64,000 bases of DNA from Novosphingobium sp. PhB165 (GCF_004341845.1 NZ_SLVB01000001.1:372001-436000); one strand, 5' to 3'. Counted from the stretch's first letter, positions 52,395-62,527 are shown. Program-made: numbers and translations. The notes: generated by a model not told the origin, from the sequence alone.

Positions 52395-52469
52395 TGGCTC
52401 CCCGAGTAGGATTCGAACCTACGGCCATTCGATTAACAGTCGAATGCTCTACCGCTGAGCTATCGGGGA
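52395..52469 (-). tRNA. tRNA-Asn(GTT)
   Basis: On the minus strand the 75-nt gene reads TCCCCGATAGCTCAGCGG at its 5' end, with anticodon loop CTGTTAA (anticodon GTT), T-loop TTCGAAT, acceptor TCGGGGA, discriminator G and an encoded CCA. All four stems pair. An identical copy lies 156 bp upstream. Confidence 0.95.
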
Positions 52470-52550
52470 ACAGCCTGTCGGTGTTTCCACCGTCGGGCGG
52501 AAGAGTTGCTTCCGGTGCCTGGACACCGCTTCGAACCCTTCAGAAAGAAG

Positions 52551-52625
52551 TGGCTCCCCGAGTAGGATTCGAACCTACGGCCATTCGATTAACAGTCGAA
52601 TGCTCTACCGCTGAGCTATCGGGGA
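52551..52625 (-). tRNA. tRNA-Asn(GTT), second copy
   Basis: Identical in all 75 positions to the copy at 52395-52469, including the encoded CCA. The flanking spacers also resemble each other (GTCGGTGTTTCCACCGTCGG against ATCAGTGTCTCCACCGGCGG), which points to a tandem duplication. Confidence 0.95.
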
Positions 52626-52782
52626 CCGGCCTATCAGTGTCTCCACCGGCGGGCAGGGGTGCGCCTATAACAGCGCCATCGGGATTGGCAACCCTGACTT
52701 TGACCAAAACATTACGAAAATTTTTCCACAGCACCTGTTCTCGCACGCAAGCTGGCGGAATAGCGTGGTTCCCGGCGCGGAT

Positions 52783-53562
52783 TCAGACCTGGAACTGTTC
52801 GGCGAAAATCCGTTCTTCCAGCGTGAAGCCGGGGTCGAACAGCAGGGTCAGCTCCTTCTCGCACGAGGCCCGGATTCGCACCGATTTCACGTCGCGCACT
52901 TCCTTTTGATCGGCAACGGCGGCGACCGGGCGCTTGCCGGGTTCGCGGATGTGGAATTCGACTTCGGCGCTTTCGGGCAGGATCGCGCCTTTCCACCGGC
53001 GCGGGCGGAACGGGCTCAGCGGCGTCAGCGCCAGCATGCGCGCGCCCAGCGGCAGGATCGGGCCATTGGCGGAGAGGTTGTAGGCGGTGGAGCCGACCGG
53101 CGTTGCCAGCAGCACGCCGTCGCCCACCAGTTCGTCCATACGCACGCGGCCGTTGATGCGGACTTCCAGCTTGGCGGTCTGGCGCGTCTCGCGCAGCAGC
53201 GAGACTTCGTTGATCGCGTAGAAATTGAATTCCCGCCCGTCGTGGCTCACCGCATGCATCTGCAACGGCGCAACGGGAACGCGGTGCGCTTCCATGACGC
53301 GATGCAGGATCGGGATGTGATCGTGCGGCCCGTTCATCAGGAAGCCCACGGTGCCTAGATTCATGCCGTAGACCGGCTTGATCGTATCGCGGTCCAGCAT
53401 CTCGTGCAGCACGTGGAGCAGGAAGCCGTCGCCGCCCAGCACCACCAGCACGTCGGCGTCCTCGGGCGAGGTCCAGGCATGCGAGTCGCGGAGGGCCTCG
53501 GCGCCTTCCTGCGCCTTGGCGGTGTCCGAGACGATGAGAGCCAGCTTGGGTTCGTCGCTCAT
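52783..53562 (-). CDS. nadK: NAD kinase
   Basis: I chose the ATG at 53562 (MSDEPKLALIVSDTAKAQEG), with GAGG 8 bp upstream; 259 residues. The family motifs are present: VVLGGDGFLLHVLHEM (the GGDG site), the NExS segment AINEVSLLRE, and TPVGSTAYNLSANGPILPLG. The enzyme phosphorylates NAD to NADP in the cytoplasm. It is divergent from the GGDEF/EAL gene (103 bp between starts). The continuing open frame upstream of 53562 is antisense to that gene and not part of nadK. Confidence 0.95.
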   Translation of the reverse strand: MSDEPKLALIVSDTAKAQEGAEALRDSHAWTSPEDADVLVVLGGDGFLLHVLHEMLDRDTIKPVYGMNLGTVGFLMNGPHDHIPILHRVMEAHRVPVAPLQMHAVSHDGREFNFYAINEVSLLRETRQTAKLEVRINGRVRMDELVGDGVLLATPVGSTAYNLSANGPILPLGARMLALTPLSPFRPRRWKGAILPESAEVEFHIREPGKRPVAAVADQKEVRDVKSVRIRASCEKELTLLFDPGFTLEERIFAEQFQV

Positions 53563-53664
53563 TTTCAATTCCTCAAAGGCGCGACCGTCGCGCCTCCGTC
53601 TCTTCGTCGGGGACCTTTCGAATTTTGAGGGCTTTGGCAAGGGGCTTGGGCTAAGGAGGCGGTC

Positions 53665-54987
53665 ATGGGTTCGAGAAGGGATGGGGCGTCGCAGGGCAAA
53701 GCCCGGGCACTTGAAGACAGGTTGACCGGGATTCCCGGGCTCGAAGCCGTGCGTGAGCGCGTCGATGCCTGGCGTTCGGGCGGCGAATCGGAGGGCGCCC
53801 ACATCCATGCGATGCTGCTGGGCCTGCGCCGACTCGATGCGATCAATATGGCTTATGGCGCCGATACCGGTGACGGTGCGCTCGCCGAAGTCGCCAACCG
53901 CATCGCCCATTTCGCCGGTGAGGAACTCGATGGCCACTGGCTGCTGGCGCGGGCGGGCGGCGGTTCCTTCGTGCTTGTGGCGAATGAGGCGTGCAGCCGC
54001 GAGCGCTGGCAACTTGTGGCCGATCAGCTGGCCGAGGCGGTGGCGCGGCCGATGACGGTGCGTTCGGGTGTGCTGCGCCTCTCGCCGCGCATCGCGCTGG
54101 TGCGGGCGCTGGCCGAAGAGGGCGTCGATTCGATGCTCGACCGACTCGGCCATGCGCTGGAGGATGCGCGCGACCAGCAGGGCACCCGGCTCGCCTGGGC
54201 CGATGGCGAGGTGAGCCCGCCGGGCCATTCCGCCGCGCAGCTGGAAGCGGACCTGCTCGGTGCCATCGACCGGGACGAGATCGAGATCCTGTTCCAGCCG
54301 CAGTTCAGTCTTGTCGATGACCGGCTCACGGGCGCCGAGGCGCTGGCGCGGTGGAACCATCCGCAGCTTGGCCGTATCGGCGCCGGTGCTTTGTTCGCCA
54401 TTGCCGAGCGGGCCGACCATGTCGCGCCGCTTTCGCGCCATATCGCTGCCAAGGCGCTGGCGATTGCAGGCGACTGGCCGGGCGATCTGCGCCTCTCGAT
54501 CAATGTCACCCCGGCCGATCTCGCTTTCGGCAACTATACGCGCCAGATGCTCGACCTTGTGCGCGCCAGCGGTTTTGCGCCGCGCCGCCTCACGCTGGAA
54601 GTGACCGAGCAGGCGCTGATCGGCGATATCGCGCAGGCCGCGCAGATCATGGCGGAGTTTTCGGCGCAGGGAATCCGCATTGCGCTCGATGACTTCGGGG
54701 CGGGGTTCTGCAACTTCCGCTACCTGAAGGTCCTGCCGATCCATTACCTGAAGCTCGACCGTTCGATGATCGACGGCGTGGCGACCGATCGGCGAGACGT
54801 GGCCGTGCTGCGCGCGATCGTTGCCATGGCGAAGGCGCTGGATCTGGAAGTGATTGCCGAGGGAATCGAGGAAGAAGCCCAGCGCAAGGTCGCCGCGCGC
54901 GAGGGCTGCGCCTATTTTCAGGGCTTCCTGCGTGCGCAGCCGATGAGCGTGGCGATGTTCGCGAAGTTGGCGCGGGCTTCGCAGTAA
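53665..54987 (+). CDS. EAL-domain protein with degenerate GGDEF domain
   Basis: The 440-residue protein starts at 53665 with AAGGAGG 5 bp upstream. The N-terminal GGDEF-like domain (about 10-165) has AGGGSFVLV where GGDEF is expected, so it cannot be an active diguanylate cyclase; it may bind nucleotide or act as a regulator. The EAL domain (about 190-435) keeps the key residues: GAEALARWNHPQLG, LSINVTPADL, LEVTEQAL, ALDDFGAGFCNFRYLK, YLKLDRSMIDGV, VIAEGIEEEAQ and YFQGFLRAQPM. It is therefore probably a c-di-GMP phosphodiesterase. No membrane segment was seen. Confidence 0.9.
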   Translation: MGSRRDGASQGKARALEDRLTGIPGLEAVRERVDAWRSGGESEGAHIHAMLLGLRRLDAINMAYGADTGDGALAEVANRIAHFAGEELDGHWLLARAGGGSFVLVANEACSRERWQLVADQLAEAVARPMTVRSGVLRLSPRIALVRALAEEGVDSMLDRLGHALEDARDQQGTRLAWADGEVSPPGHSAAQLEADLLGAIDRDEIEILFQPQFSLVDDRLTGAEALARWNHPQLGRIGAGALFAIAERADHVAPLSRHIAAKALAIAGDWPGDLRLSINVTPADLAFGNYTRQMLDLVRASGFAPRRLTLEVTEQALIGDIAQAAQIMAEFSAQGIRIALDDFGAGFCNFRYLKVLPIHYLKLDRSMIDGVATDRRDVAVLRAIVAMAKALDLEVIAEGIEEEAQRKVAAREGCAYFQGFLRAQPMSVAMFAKLARASQ

Positions 54988-55005
54988 CGGGCCTCGGCGG
55001 GGCGA

Positions 55006-58000
55006 TTACGCCGCCTTGCGTGCCACCGCGCTCAGCCCCTTGGTCAGCTGCAGCAAGCCATTGAGCCGCGACTTGGGATCGCCCCACGCGCGCGTCAGGA
55101 CCAGCTTGTTGTCCGGTCGCAGCTTGACCGTGCCCTGAAGCCGCTCGGCATAGGCGATCAGGCCGACCGGGTTCGGGAAACTGTCGTTGTGGAAGCTGAC
55201 GAGTGTGCCGCGCGGCCCCACGTCGATCTTGGCGATATGCGCCTCGATGGCCTGCCGCTTGATCTGGATGAGCTTCACAAGGTTCGCTGTCGCCGGCGGC
55301 AGCGGTCCGAAGCGGTCGATCATCTCGGCGGAGAGCGATTCGATCTCGTCCTTGCCCTCGGCGTCGTTGAGGCGGCGATAGAGCGCCATCCGCACCGCCA
55401 GATCCGGGACATATTCCTCCGGGATCATGATCGGCGCATCGACAGTGATCTGCGGGCTTAGGCCCGAAGTGTCCTTCTCCAGCCCGACACCGCCCGCGCG
55501 GGCGGCGAGGATCGCATCCTCCAGCATCGACTGGTAGAGTTCGAAGCCGACCTCGCGGATATGGCCCGATTGCTCGTCGCCCAGCAGGTTGCCGGCACCG
55601 CGAATGTCGAGGTCGTGGCTGGCAAGCTGGAAGCCCGCGCCCAGCGAATCGAGGTCGCCCAGGACCTTCAGCCGCTTTTCCGCGACTTCGGAAAGCGCGC
55701 GGCCCGCAGGCGTCGTCAGGTAGGCATAGGCGCGCAGCTTCGAACGGCCGACGCGGCCGCGCAGCTGGTAGAGCTGAGCTAGGCCGAAACGGTCTGCCCG
55801 GTGGATGATGATGGTGTTGGCGCGCGGAATGTCGAGGCCCGATTCGACGATCGTGGTCGAAAGCAGGACCTCGTACTTGCCCTCGTAGAAGGCGCTCATC
55901 CGCTCTTCCACTTCGCCCGCGCTCATCTGGCCATGGGCGGTGATGCACTTGACCTCGGGAACGTGCTTGGCGAGCCATTCCTCGATTTCCGCCATGTCGG
56001 AGATGCGGGGCACGACGATGAAGCTCTGGCCGCCGCGATGGTGTTCGCGCAGCAGGGCCTCGCGCATGACCATCTCGTCCCATTCCATCACGTAAGTCCG
56101 CACCGCGAGGCGGTCGACCGGCGGGGTCTGGATGGTGGAGAGTTCGCGCAGGCCGCTCATCGCCATCTGGAGCGTGCGCGGGATCGGCGTGGCGGTGAGC
56201 GTCAGCACGTGAACGTCGGCGCGAAGCTGCTTCAGGCGCTCCTTGTGGTTGACGCCGAAGCGCTGCTCCTCGTCGACGATGACGAGGCCGAGGCGTTTGA
56301 AGTTCACCGATTTCGAAAGGATCGCATGGGTGCCGCAGACCACGTCCATGGTGCCAGCGGTCAGCCCTTCGCGGGTGGCCTTGGCTTCCTTCTCGGGCAC
56401 GAGGCGCGAGAGGCGGCCGACTTCCAGCGGGAACCCGGCGAAGCGGTCGGCAAAACCGGAATAGTGCTGGCGCGCGAGCAGTGTGGTCGGCGCGACGACG
56501 GCAACCTGCTGACCCGCCATGGCAGCCACGAAGGCCGCACGCAGGGCCACCTCGGTCTTGCCGAAGCCGACATCGCCGCAGACGAGGCGGTCCATCGGCT
56601 TGCCTTCGGCCAGATCGCCCAGCACGTCTTCGATGGCGTGTTCCTGATCCTCGGTTTCCTGCCAGGGGAAGCGGTCGACGAACTGGTCGTAGGAGGATTT
56701 CTCGGCGATGAGCGCGGGCGCGGTGCGCAAGGCGCGCTCGGCAGCGGTCTTCATCAGTTCGCCCGCGATCTCGCGGATGCGTTCCTTCAGCTTGGCGCGG
56801 CGCTTCTGCCATGCCTCGCCGCCCAGCTTGTCGAGCGCGACGCCTTCGCTCTCGCTGCCGTAGCGCGAAAGCACGTCGAGGTTCTCGACCGGGATGTAGA
56901 GCTTGTCGCCGCCCGCATAGGTCAGCATCACGCAGTCGTGCGGGCTCTGGCCCACCGGGATCGACTGGAGGCCTTCGTAGCGGCCGATGCCGTGGTCCAT
57001 GTGGACGATCAGGTCGCCGGGCGTCAGCGCCGCCAGTTCGGCGAGGAAGGCGTCGGAATCCTTCTTCTTTTTCTTCCGGCGGACAAGGCGGTCGCCCAGA
57101 ATGTCCTGCTCGGTGACGACTTCGACGGCATCGTTGGTGAAGCCGGTTTCCAGCGGCAGCACCAGCGCGGCGGAGCGCCCCTGTACGGCAAGGCCGAGCG
57201 CTTCCTGCCAAGTGTCCGCCAGCTTGGGCTCGGGCCCCTGTGCTTCGCCAAGGATCGAGACAAGGCGGGCGCGACTGCCGGTGGAATAGGCGGCGAGGAT
57301 AGCCTTGCGACCGGACTTGGCGACGGCATGCAGATGCTTGGCGGCAGCCTCGTAAGCATTGTCGCCGCGCGCGCGCTCGGGCGTGAAGTCGCGGGCATTG
57401 CCGAAGCCGAAGTCGATGACCGTCTTGGTTTCCGGCTGCGCGAAAGGATCGGCGCGGTGGACCGGGAAGGCGGCCACGGCCTGCTCGAACTCCGCGCGCT
57501 CCAGATAGAGCGCATCGATGGCCAGCGGGCGGTACGATCCCGCCTTCTGGCCCGAGGTTTCGAGGCGGGCCTTGTGATAGTCCGCAATGTCGGTGAAGCG
57601 CTCGTCGGTGGCGCCCAGCGCGGCGCTGTCGATCACCAGCAGGTCGTCGTCCGAAAGGTGATCGAACAGGGTGACCAGTCGGTCCTCGAACAGCGGCAGC
57701 CAGTGTTCCATGCCCGCAAGGCGGCGGCCGTCGCTGACGGCCTGATAGAGCGGGTCCGCCGTGGCATTGGCGCCGAACATCTCGCGATAACGGCTGCGGA
57801 AGCGCTTGACGCTGTCGTCGTCGATCAGCGCTTCGCTCGCGGGGAGCAGCAGGTGTTCAGGGATGGTGCCGGTGGAGCGCTGGGTGCCGGTGTCGAACAG
57901 GCGCAGCGTTTCGAGTTCGTCTCCGAAGAAGTCGAGCCGTAAACCGCCGTCGAGGCCAGAGGGGACGATATCGAAGATCGAACCGCGTACGGCGAACTCG

Positions 58001-58479
58001 CCCGCGTCGATGGCGGTGTCGCTGCGCTGATAGCCTTGGCGGCGCAGCAGCGCGATCAGGCTTTCATGCCCCACTTCCATGCCGGGCTTGAGCAGACGCA
58101 CCGATTCGCGAATGCGGAACGGCGTAAGTACGCGCTGGAGCACGGCATTGGCGGTCGTGACCAGAAGCTGCGGGCCGCTACGCTTCTGCTGGAGCCGGTG
58201 GAGCGCGGCGAGACGGCGGGCGCTGACCGAAAGGGCGGGGCTTGCGCGGTCGTAGGGAAGGCAGTCCCACGCGGGAAATTCGACGACATCCAGCTCGGGC
58301 GCGAAGAACTGCGCGGCATCGGCAACGGCGCGCATCGCGCTTTCGTTGTCGGCGATGAACACCGCCCGGCCTTTTGCCGCGCGGGCCAGATCCGCCATGA
58401 CCAGCGGCTGCGCCCCGCGCGTGACCGAGGCAAGAGTGAGCGGTGAACGGGCCGAGAGGATGCGTTGAAAGTCGGTCAT
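55006..58479 (-). CDS. mfd: Transcription-repair-coupling factor
   Basis: The 1157-residue protein is full length. The N-terminal UvrB-homology region (about 1-350) is followed by the RNA-polymerase-interacting CarD-like domain ([20 protein letters not shown] at about 485-504), and the RecG-like translocase ([82 protein letters not shown]). The C-terminal TRCF domain ([20 protein letters not shown]) closes it. It removes stalled RNA polymerase at lesions and recruits UvrA. sdhE lies about 100 bp upstream. Confidence 0.97.
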   Translation of the reverse strand: MTDFQRILSARSPLTLASVTRGAQPLVMADLARAAKGRAVFIADNESAMRAVADAAQFFAPELDVVEFPAWDCLPYDRASPALSVSARRLAALHRLQQKRSGPQLLVTTANAVLQRVLTPFRIRESVRLLKPGMEVGHESLIALLRRQGYQRSDTAIDAGEFAVRGSIFDIVPSGLDGGLRLDFFGDELETLRLFDTGTQRSTGTIPEHLLLPASEALIDDDSVKRFRSRYREMFGANATADPLYQAVSDGRRLAGMEHWLPLFEDRLVTLFDHLSDDDLLVIDSAALGATDERFTDIADYHKARLETSGQKAGSYRPLAIDALYLERAEFEQAVAAFPVHRADPFAQPETKTVIDFGFGNARDFTPERARGDNAYEAAAKHLHAVAKSGRKAILAAYSTGSRARLVSILGEAQGPEPKLADTWQEALGLAVQGRSAALVLPLETGFTNDAVEVVTEQDILGDRLVRRKKKKKDSDAFLAELAALTPGDLIVHMDHGIGRYEGLQSIPVGQSPHDCVMLTYAGGDKLYIPVENLDVLSRYGSESEGVALDKLGGEAWQKRRAKLKERIREIAGELMKTAAERALRTAPALIAEKSSYDQFVDRFPWQETEDQEHAIEDVLGDLAEGKPMDRLVCGDVGFGKTEVALRAAFVAAMAGQQVAVVAPTTLLARQHYSGFADRFAGFPLEVGRLSRLVPEKEAKATREGLTAGTMDVVCGTHAILSKSVNFKRLGLVIVDEEQRFGVNHKERLKQLRADVHVLTLTATPIPRTLQMAMSGLRELSTIQTPPVDRLAVRTYVMEWDEMVMREALLREHHRGGQSFIVVPRISDMAEIEEWLAKHVPEVKCITAHGQMSAGEVEERMSAFYEGKYEVLLSTTIVESGLDIPRANTIIIHRADRFGLAQLYQLRGRVGRSKLRAYAYLTTPAGRALSEVAEKRLKVLGDLDSLGAGFQLASHDLDIRGAGNLLGDEQSGHIREVGFELYQSMLEDAILAARAGGVGLEKDTSGLSPQITVDAPIMIPEEYVPDLAVRMALYRRLNDAEGKDEIESLSAEMIDRFGPLPPATANLVKLIQIKRQAIEAHIAKIDVGPRGTLVSFHNDSFPNPVGLIAYAERLQGTVKLRPDNKLVLTRAWGDPKSRLNGLLQLTKGLSAVARKAA

Positions 58480-58582
58480 GCGGCGCGTGCGGGGCCTTCG
58501 GCAAGCTCAGGCTGAGCGGGTTTGGGAAATTGCGTCATCCTCCGCTCATGCCGAGTCCCGGGCTTGCCGAGGGATCGCAGCA

Positions 58583-58864
58583 TCAGCGTGGAATCTCGAC
58601 GTAATCGAGCTTCATCATGCGGTCCAACAGCGGGCCGCGATATTCTTCGGGAATGCTCTGGGTGCCGAGTGCCCAGGCCATGATGTCGACGTCTTCTTCC
58701 TCGATCATCTTCTCGAACAGGTCGATGTCGGTGTCCGACCATTCGGTGTGGAAGCGATCGAAGTAGCAGCCGATCATGTAATCGGCCTCGCGCGTGCCGC
58801 GATGCCAGGCGCGAAACTTCAAACGGGCGAAGCGCTGTGCGGTCTGAGGCGAAATTTCGGTCAT
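58583..58864 (-). CDS. sdhE: FAD assembly factor SdhE
   Basis: From the ATG at 58864 the protein has 93 residues. An upstream in-frame ATG is possible but adds residues unlike the family. It contains the RGxxE-type motif (KFRAWHRGTREADYMIGCYF) and the acidic segment FEKMIEEEDVDIMAWALG typical of SdhE/YgfY. SdhE attaches FAD covalently to SdhA of succinate dehydrogenase. Its place beside mfd and near recG is usual in alphaproteobacteria. Confidence 0.92.
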   Translation of the reverse strand: MTEISPQTAQRFARLKFRAWHRGTREADYMIGCYFDRFHTEWSDTDIDLFEKMIEEEDVDIMAWALGTQSIPEEYRGPLLDRMMKLDYVEIPR

Positions 58865-58950
58865 GACCGCGCCGTTACAATGCGGCGCTGTCATGGGCAA
58901 GTTTTTGGGCTCTAGTGCGCTATAGACGTGCCCTCGGCAAAACCTAACCC

Positions 58951-59042
58951 CCGTCACCCTGAACTTGTTTCAGGGTCCATCCTGCCGATAACACCGCCGT
59001 TTGATCGGCGAGATGGACCCTGAAACAAGTTCAGGGTGACGG
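58951..59042. repeat. Large extragenic inverted repeat (REP-like element)
   Basis: The two arms, about 31 bp each (58951-58981 and 59012-59042), are perfect reverse complements. Landmarks are GTCACCCTGAACTTGTTTCA on the left and its complement ending AGTTCAGGGTGACGG on the right. The 30-nt loop holds a further inverted pair (GCCGAT/ATCGGC). Elements of this kind are scattered in many sphingomonad genomes as I recall. Confidence 0.85.
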
Positions 59043-59064
59043 AGCAGGAAGGGTGCGCCGGCGC

Positions 59065-59487
59065 CTAGCGCTGGATCACCTTGATGATCTCGTCACTTGG
59101 GCGGCCTGCCAGATTCTTCGGCACTTCGGTAATCAGGGCGTCCTTCAGTTCCTTGTGATAGTGCCGCCGCATCTCGCCCAGCGAGCGAGGGTCGGCCACG
59201 ATCACCAGTTGCGCGATCTCTCGGTCCAGGACCTGCTGGTTGAGCCAGCCTGCCACGGCAGCGGCATGGGCGCTTTCGTCCAGGGCATCGTTACTGCCGT
59301 CCCCGGTGCGGGCTTGATGCCGCTTCGGCGCGTCATGACGGCGAAAACCCGCGCTGAAGTTCGTCGCTTCGAGTTCCGGCGCATCGAGCGAGGTGAGACG
59401 CGGGGCGCCTTCGCGGCCGGAATTGCGATAGAGTTCGAAGTTCTCGCCATCGACGATCGCGAACACGGTTCCATGCGGAAGAAGCAT
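59065..59487 (-). CDS. Host-attachment-family protein
   Basis: I chose the ATG at 59487 (MLLPHGTVFAIVDGENFELY), with AGGAG 7 bp upstream; 140 residues. The sequence fits the 'protein required for attachment to host cells' family: VFAIVDGENFELYRN at the N-terminus, and LVIVADPRSLGEMRRHYHKE with LAGRPSDEIIKVIQR at the C-terminus. The family is named from plant-attachment work and its molecular function is unknown; it has a release-factor-like fold according to family descriptions I recall. It is divergent from recG. Confidence 0.8.
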   Translation of the reverse strand: MLLPHGTVFAIVDGENFELYRNSGREGAPRLTSLDAPELEATNFSAGFRRHDAPKRHQARTGDGSNDALDESAHAAAVAGWLNQQVLDREIAQLVIVADPRSLGEMRRHYHKELKDALITEVPKNLAGRPSDEIIKVIQR

Positions 59488-59597
59488 ACATCTCTCCTGT
59501 GCTGGGTGCTGAGGGTGCACAAGCCAACGTGCCTGTGTGCAAATCCGTTCCCCGATGGTCTGGTGAAACGCATTGCACTCGCGCTAAGAGGCTGGCC

Positions 59598-61655
59598 ATG
59601 CGGCCCGAAGCTCTGAATTGCCTGTTCACCGAGACCGATTCCCTCGACGGCGTGGGCCCCAAGCTCAAGCGTCCGCTCGAAAAGCTCGGGCTGACGCGGA
59701 TGCGCGACCTGATCTATCACTTGCCCGACCGTTTCGTGGAGCGACGCGCCGTCTCCAACCTCGACGAGGCGAGCGTGGGCGAGAACGTGATCGTCCAGCT
59801 TACCGTGCGCGAGCATCGCGCCTCCTCTGGGCGCGGGCCGTTCCGCGTGCTGGCCGAGGATGTGACCGGGAATGTCTGCACGATCACCTATTTCGGCCGC
59901 GCCTCCTACACCGCGAAGAAGCAGCTGCCGGTGGGCGAGACGCGCTGGGTGGCCGGGCGGCTCGACCAATATGGCCAGATGCTCCAGATGGTGCATCCCG
60001 AGCATATCTCGGAAGACAGCGCCGCGCCGGTCGGCCAGCTTTGCGAGGCGGTCTATCCGCTGTCCGAAGGGCTGACGCAGGGGCGCGTAGCCAGCCTTGT
60101 CCAGCAGGCGCTCAAGGCTCTGCCCGAGCTGGCCGAATGGATCGAACCCAGCCTTTACGCGAAGATGAAGTGGCCGGTCTGGCGCGAGGCGGTGGTCGAG
60201 GCGCATCGCGGCGTCAATGCCCCGGCGCGCGACCGGCTGGCCTATGACGAACTGCTCGCGAACGCGCTGGCGCTGATGCTGGTGCGCGAAAGCAACCGCC
60301 GGCAGTCCGGTACGCCGCTCAAGGGCGATGGCTCGCTGCGGGCCAAGCTCAAGCTGCCATTTGCGCTGACCGGCGCGCAAAAGCGCTCCATCGCGGAGAT
60401 CGAGGGCGACGTGGTCCAGCAGGCGCCGATGCTGCGGCTGCTTCAGGGTGATGTCGGCGCGGGCAAGACGGTGGTGGCGCTCAACGCCATGCTGATCGCG
60501 GTGGAAGCCGGCGCGCAGGCCGCGCTGCTGGCGCCCACCGAGATTCTCGCCCGTCAGCATTACGAAACGCTGGCACGCATGCTTCAGGGTACGGGCGTGG
60601 AGATCGCGCTGCTGACCGGGCGCGACAAGGGCAAGGCGCGCGAGGCCATCCTGATGGGGCTGGTGGACGGCTCCATTGATATCGTCGTCGGCACCCACGC
60701 GATTTTTCAGGATACCGTGTCCTACCGCAATCTCGCGCTGGTGGTGATCGACGAGCAGCACCGCTTCGGCGTCGGCCAGCGCCTGATGCTCGCGCGCAAG
60801 GGGCGGCGCACGCCGCATACCCTGGCTATGACCGCCACGCCGATCCCGCGCACGCTGACGCTGGCCCAATATGGGGAGATGGAAGTCTCCAAGCTCGACG
60901 AACTGCCGCCGGGCCGTCAGGCGATCGACACGCGCGTCGTTTCGGTGGAGCGCATGGGCGATGTGGTCGGCGCGATCGCCCGGCATATCGAGACCGGGCA
61001 GCAGGCCTATTGGGTCTGCCCGATGGTCAGCGAGAGCGAGAATGACGACCTTGCCGCCGCCGAAGCGCGTTACGCGACGCTGAAGGAGCGCTTCGGGGAT
61101 ACCGTGGTGCTCGTTCACGGGCAGCTCAAGCCTGAAGCAAAGGATGCCGGCATGGAGCGCTTCGCCAGCGGCGAGGCATCGGTGCTGGTGGCGACGACGG
61201 TGATCGAGGTCGGCGTCGATGTGCCGAACGCCACGCTGATGGTGATCGAGCAGGCGGAACGCTTCGGCCTTGCCCAGCTCCACCAGCTGCGCGGGCGCGT
61301 GGGACGCGGCAGCGAGAAATCGACTTGCCTGCTGCTGCGCGGCCAGCAACTCAGCGAAACCGCGCGCCAGCGCCTTGCCCTGATGCGCGAGACTCAGGAC
61401 GGCTTCCGGCTGGCAGAGGAAGACCTGCAACTGCGCGGGGGCGGTGAACTGCTCGGCACGCGCCAGTCGGGCGATACGCCGTTCCGCATCGCCAGCCTCG
61501 ACCAGATCACCAAGCTGCTTCCGCTCGCCCACGATGATGCACGGCTGCTGATCGAGCGCGACGGCGGCCTTACCGGCCCGCGCGGCGAGGCGGCGCGTCT
61601 GCTGCTCTATCTCTTTGAGCGTGACTGGGGCGTGCAACTGCTGCGCGGCGGATAA
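59598..61655 (+). CDS. recG: ATP-dependent DNA helicase RecG
   Basis: I chose the ATG at 59598 (MRPEALNCLFTETDSLDGVG), with AGAGG 7 bp upstream; 685 residues, normal for RecG. The N-terminal wedge domain is followed by the helicase: motif I LLQGDVGAGKTVVALNAMLI, DExH-type box VIDEQHRFGVGQRLMLARKG, motif [19 protein letters not shown], and motif [19 protein letters not shown]. The enzyme remodels stalled replication forks and Holliday junctions. It faces the host-attachment-family gene across a short promoter region. Confidence 0.96.
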   Translation: MRPEALNCLFTETDSLDGVGPKLKRPLEKLGLTRMRDLIYHLPDRFVERRAVSNLDEASVGENVIVQLTVREHRASSGRGPFRVLAEDVTGNVCTITYFGRASYTAKKQLPVGETRWVAGRLDQYGQMLQMVHPEHISEDSAAPVGQLCEAVYPLSEGLTQGRVASLVQQALKALPELAEWIEPSLYAKMKWPVWREAVVEAHRGVNAPARDRLAYDELLANALALMLVRESNRRQSGTPLKGDGSLRAKLKLPFALTGAQKRSIAEIEGDVVQQAPMLRLLQGDVGAGKTVVALNAMLIAVEAGAQAALLAPTEILARQHYETLARMLQGTGVEIALLTGRDKGKAREAILMGLVDGSIDIVVGTHAIFQDTVSYRNLALVVIDEQHRFGVGQRLMLARKGRRTPHTLAMTATPIPRTLTLAQYGEMEVSKLDELPPGRQAIDTRVVSVERMGDVVGAIARHIETGQQAYWVCPMVSESENDDLAAAEARYATLKERFGDTVVLVHGQLKPEAKDAGMERFASGEASVLVATTVIEVGVDVPNATLMVIEQAERFGLAQLHQLRGRVGRGSEKSTCLLLRGQQLSETARQRLALMRETQDGFRLAEEDLQLRGGGELLGTRQSGDTPFRIASLDQITKLLPLAHDDARLLIERDGGLTGPRGEAARLLLYLFERDWGVQLLRGG

Positions 61656-61722
61656 GCGGCCAGAGAGAAAGCCGGGGAGGGCGCAATTGACTTGGCTCCG
61701 GCGCCCTGTGATGGCCTCTGCC

Positions 61723-62028
61723 ATGTCCCAGAAACCGGAAATCCAGCTCGCCATCTTTGCTCAGGCAGTCGACGCAGTCGGCGGACAGCGTGCGATGGCG
61801 CGCTTTATGGGAATTTCCGAGAAGGAAGTGCGCGACTGGCTCTCGGGCGATGCCGAGCTGGATCGGAACGCTTTGCGCTCTGCTTCGCAAGGGCTGATCA
61901 AGCATGCGGATATGTGCCGCCGCCTTGAACGCAAGCTTTCGCCCGCCTTCGTGGAAAATCTCACCGACAAGCAGCTTGAGGGCCTGAGCCTGCCCGACGG
62001 CCGCCCCGAAGTCCGCAAGCCGGGCTGA
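61723..62028 (+). CDS. Small putative DNA-binding protein downstream of recG
   Basis: The product has 101 residues from the ATG at 61723 (MSQKPEIQLAIFAQAVDAVG); an ATG 12 bp upstream is possible and no ribosome-binding site is clear. The segment GGQRAMARFMGISEKEVRDW looks like a helix-turn-helix of the Cro/XRE type (alanine, glycine and isoleucine at typical places). A second helical part (LERKLSPAFVENLTDKQLEG) follows. I recognise no named family. It is in the same direction as recG, 67 bp after its stop. Confidence 0.6.
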   Translation: MSQKPEIQLAIFAQAVDAVGGQRAMARFMGISEKEVRDWLSGDAELDRNALRSASQGLIKHADMCRRLERKLSPAFVENLTDKQLEGLSLPDGRPEVRKPG

Positions 62029-62340
62029 TCCACGCCGAAAGCCGCCTTTTCTGCGACCGAATCAAGTCGGCGTGCCGGTGATTCTGCGCGTTCCCGTCAT
62101 CGACGAATGGGCCGCGATGGCGGGTTTTCAGCCCTCCACTGCATTTCAATTCAGCCCGCGCAGAGCGACGAACCCTCGCATTTCCTAGCGTTTCGGGCAG
62201 TGGGGCAGGGCGGGGGCGAAGTTGTCCACACCCTCAAATCGCCAAGCTTCACGAAAAGCGATTTTCGCCCCTTGCCACCCACAGAATCGCTCTCTATAGG
62301 CGCCCTCCTGCCCCGGGCGCTCTTCGGAACGCCCTCCGGT
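62029..62340. other. Non-coding stretch before tRNA-Pro
   Basis: About 310 bp with no convincing gene. The right part must hold the tRNA promoter; an AT-richer patch TCTCTATAGGC at about 62290 could be its -10 region. No repeat was noticed. Confidence 0.4.
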
Positions 62341-62417
62341 CGGGGAATAGCTCAGCCTGGTAGAGCACTGTCTTCGGGAGGCAGGGGCCGGAGGTTCGAA
62401 TCCTCTTTCCCCGACCA
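62341..62417 (+). tRNA. tRNA-Pro(CGG)
   Basis: The 77-nt gene begins CGGGGAATAGCTCAGCCTGG. The anticodon arm is CTGTC-TTCGGGA-GGCAG, giving anticodon CGG (Pro, codon CCG). The T-arm is GGAGG-TTCGAAT-CCTCT, the acceptor 3' side TTCCCCG, discriminator A, and CCA is encoded. All four stems pair. Confidence 0.95.
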
Positions 62418-62440
62418 TTTCATCTTCGGATGAGCAAGTA

Positions 62441-62470
62441 AAACCCAGCGGAAACGCTGGGTTTTTTGCT
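62441..62470 (+). terminator. Intrinsic terminator after tRNA-Pro
   Basis: AAAACCCAGCG at 62441-62451 pairs with CGCTGGGTTTT at 62456-62466, loop GAAA, and the T-run continues to 62468. Confidence 0.9.
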
Positions 62471-62527
62471 GTCTGGCTTCTACGCGTGCGGCGCGCCCTT
62501 TCCCTTCGCTGCGTGGAGGGCTAGGTC

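Noticed and set aside
52395..52625. tRNA pair as a CRISPR-like repeat
   Set aside because: The repeated units fold as complete tRNA-Asn genes.
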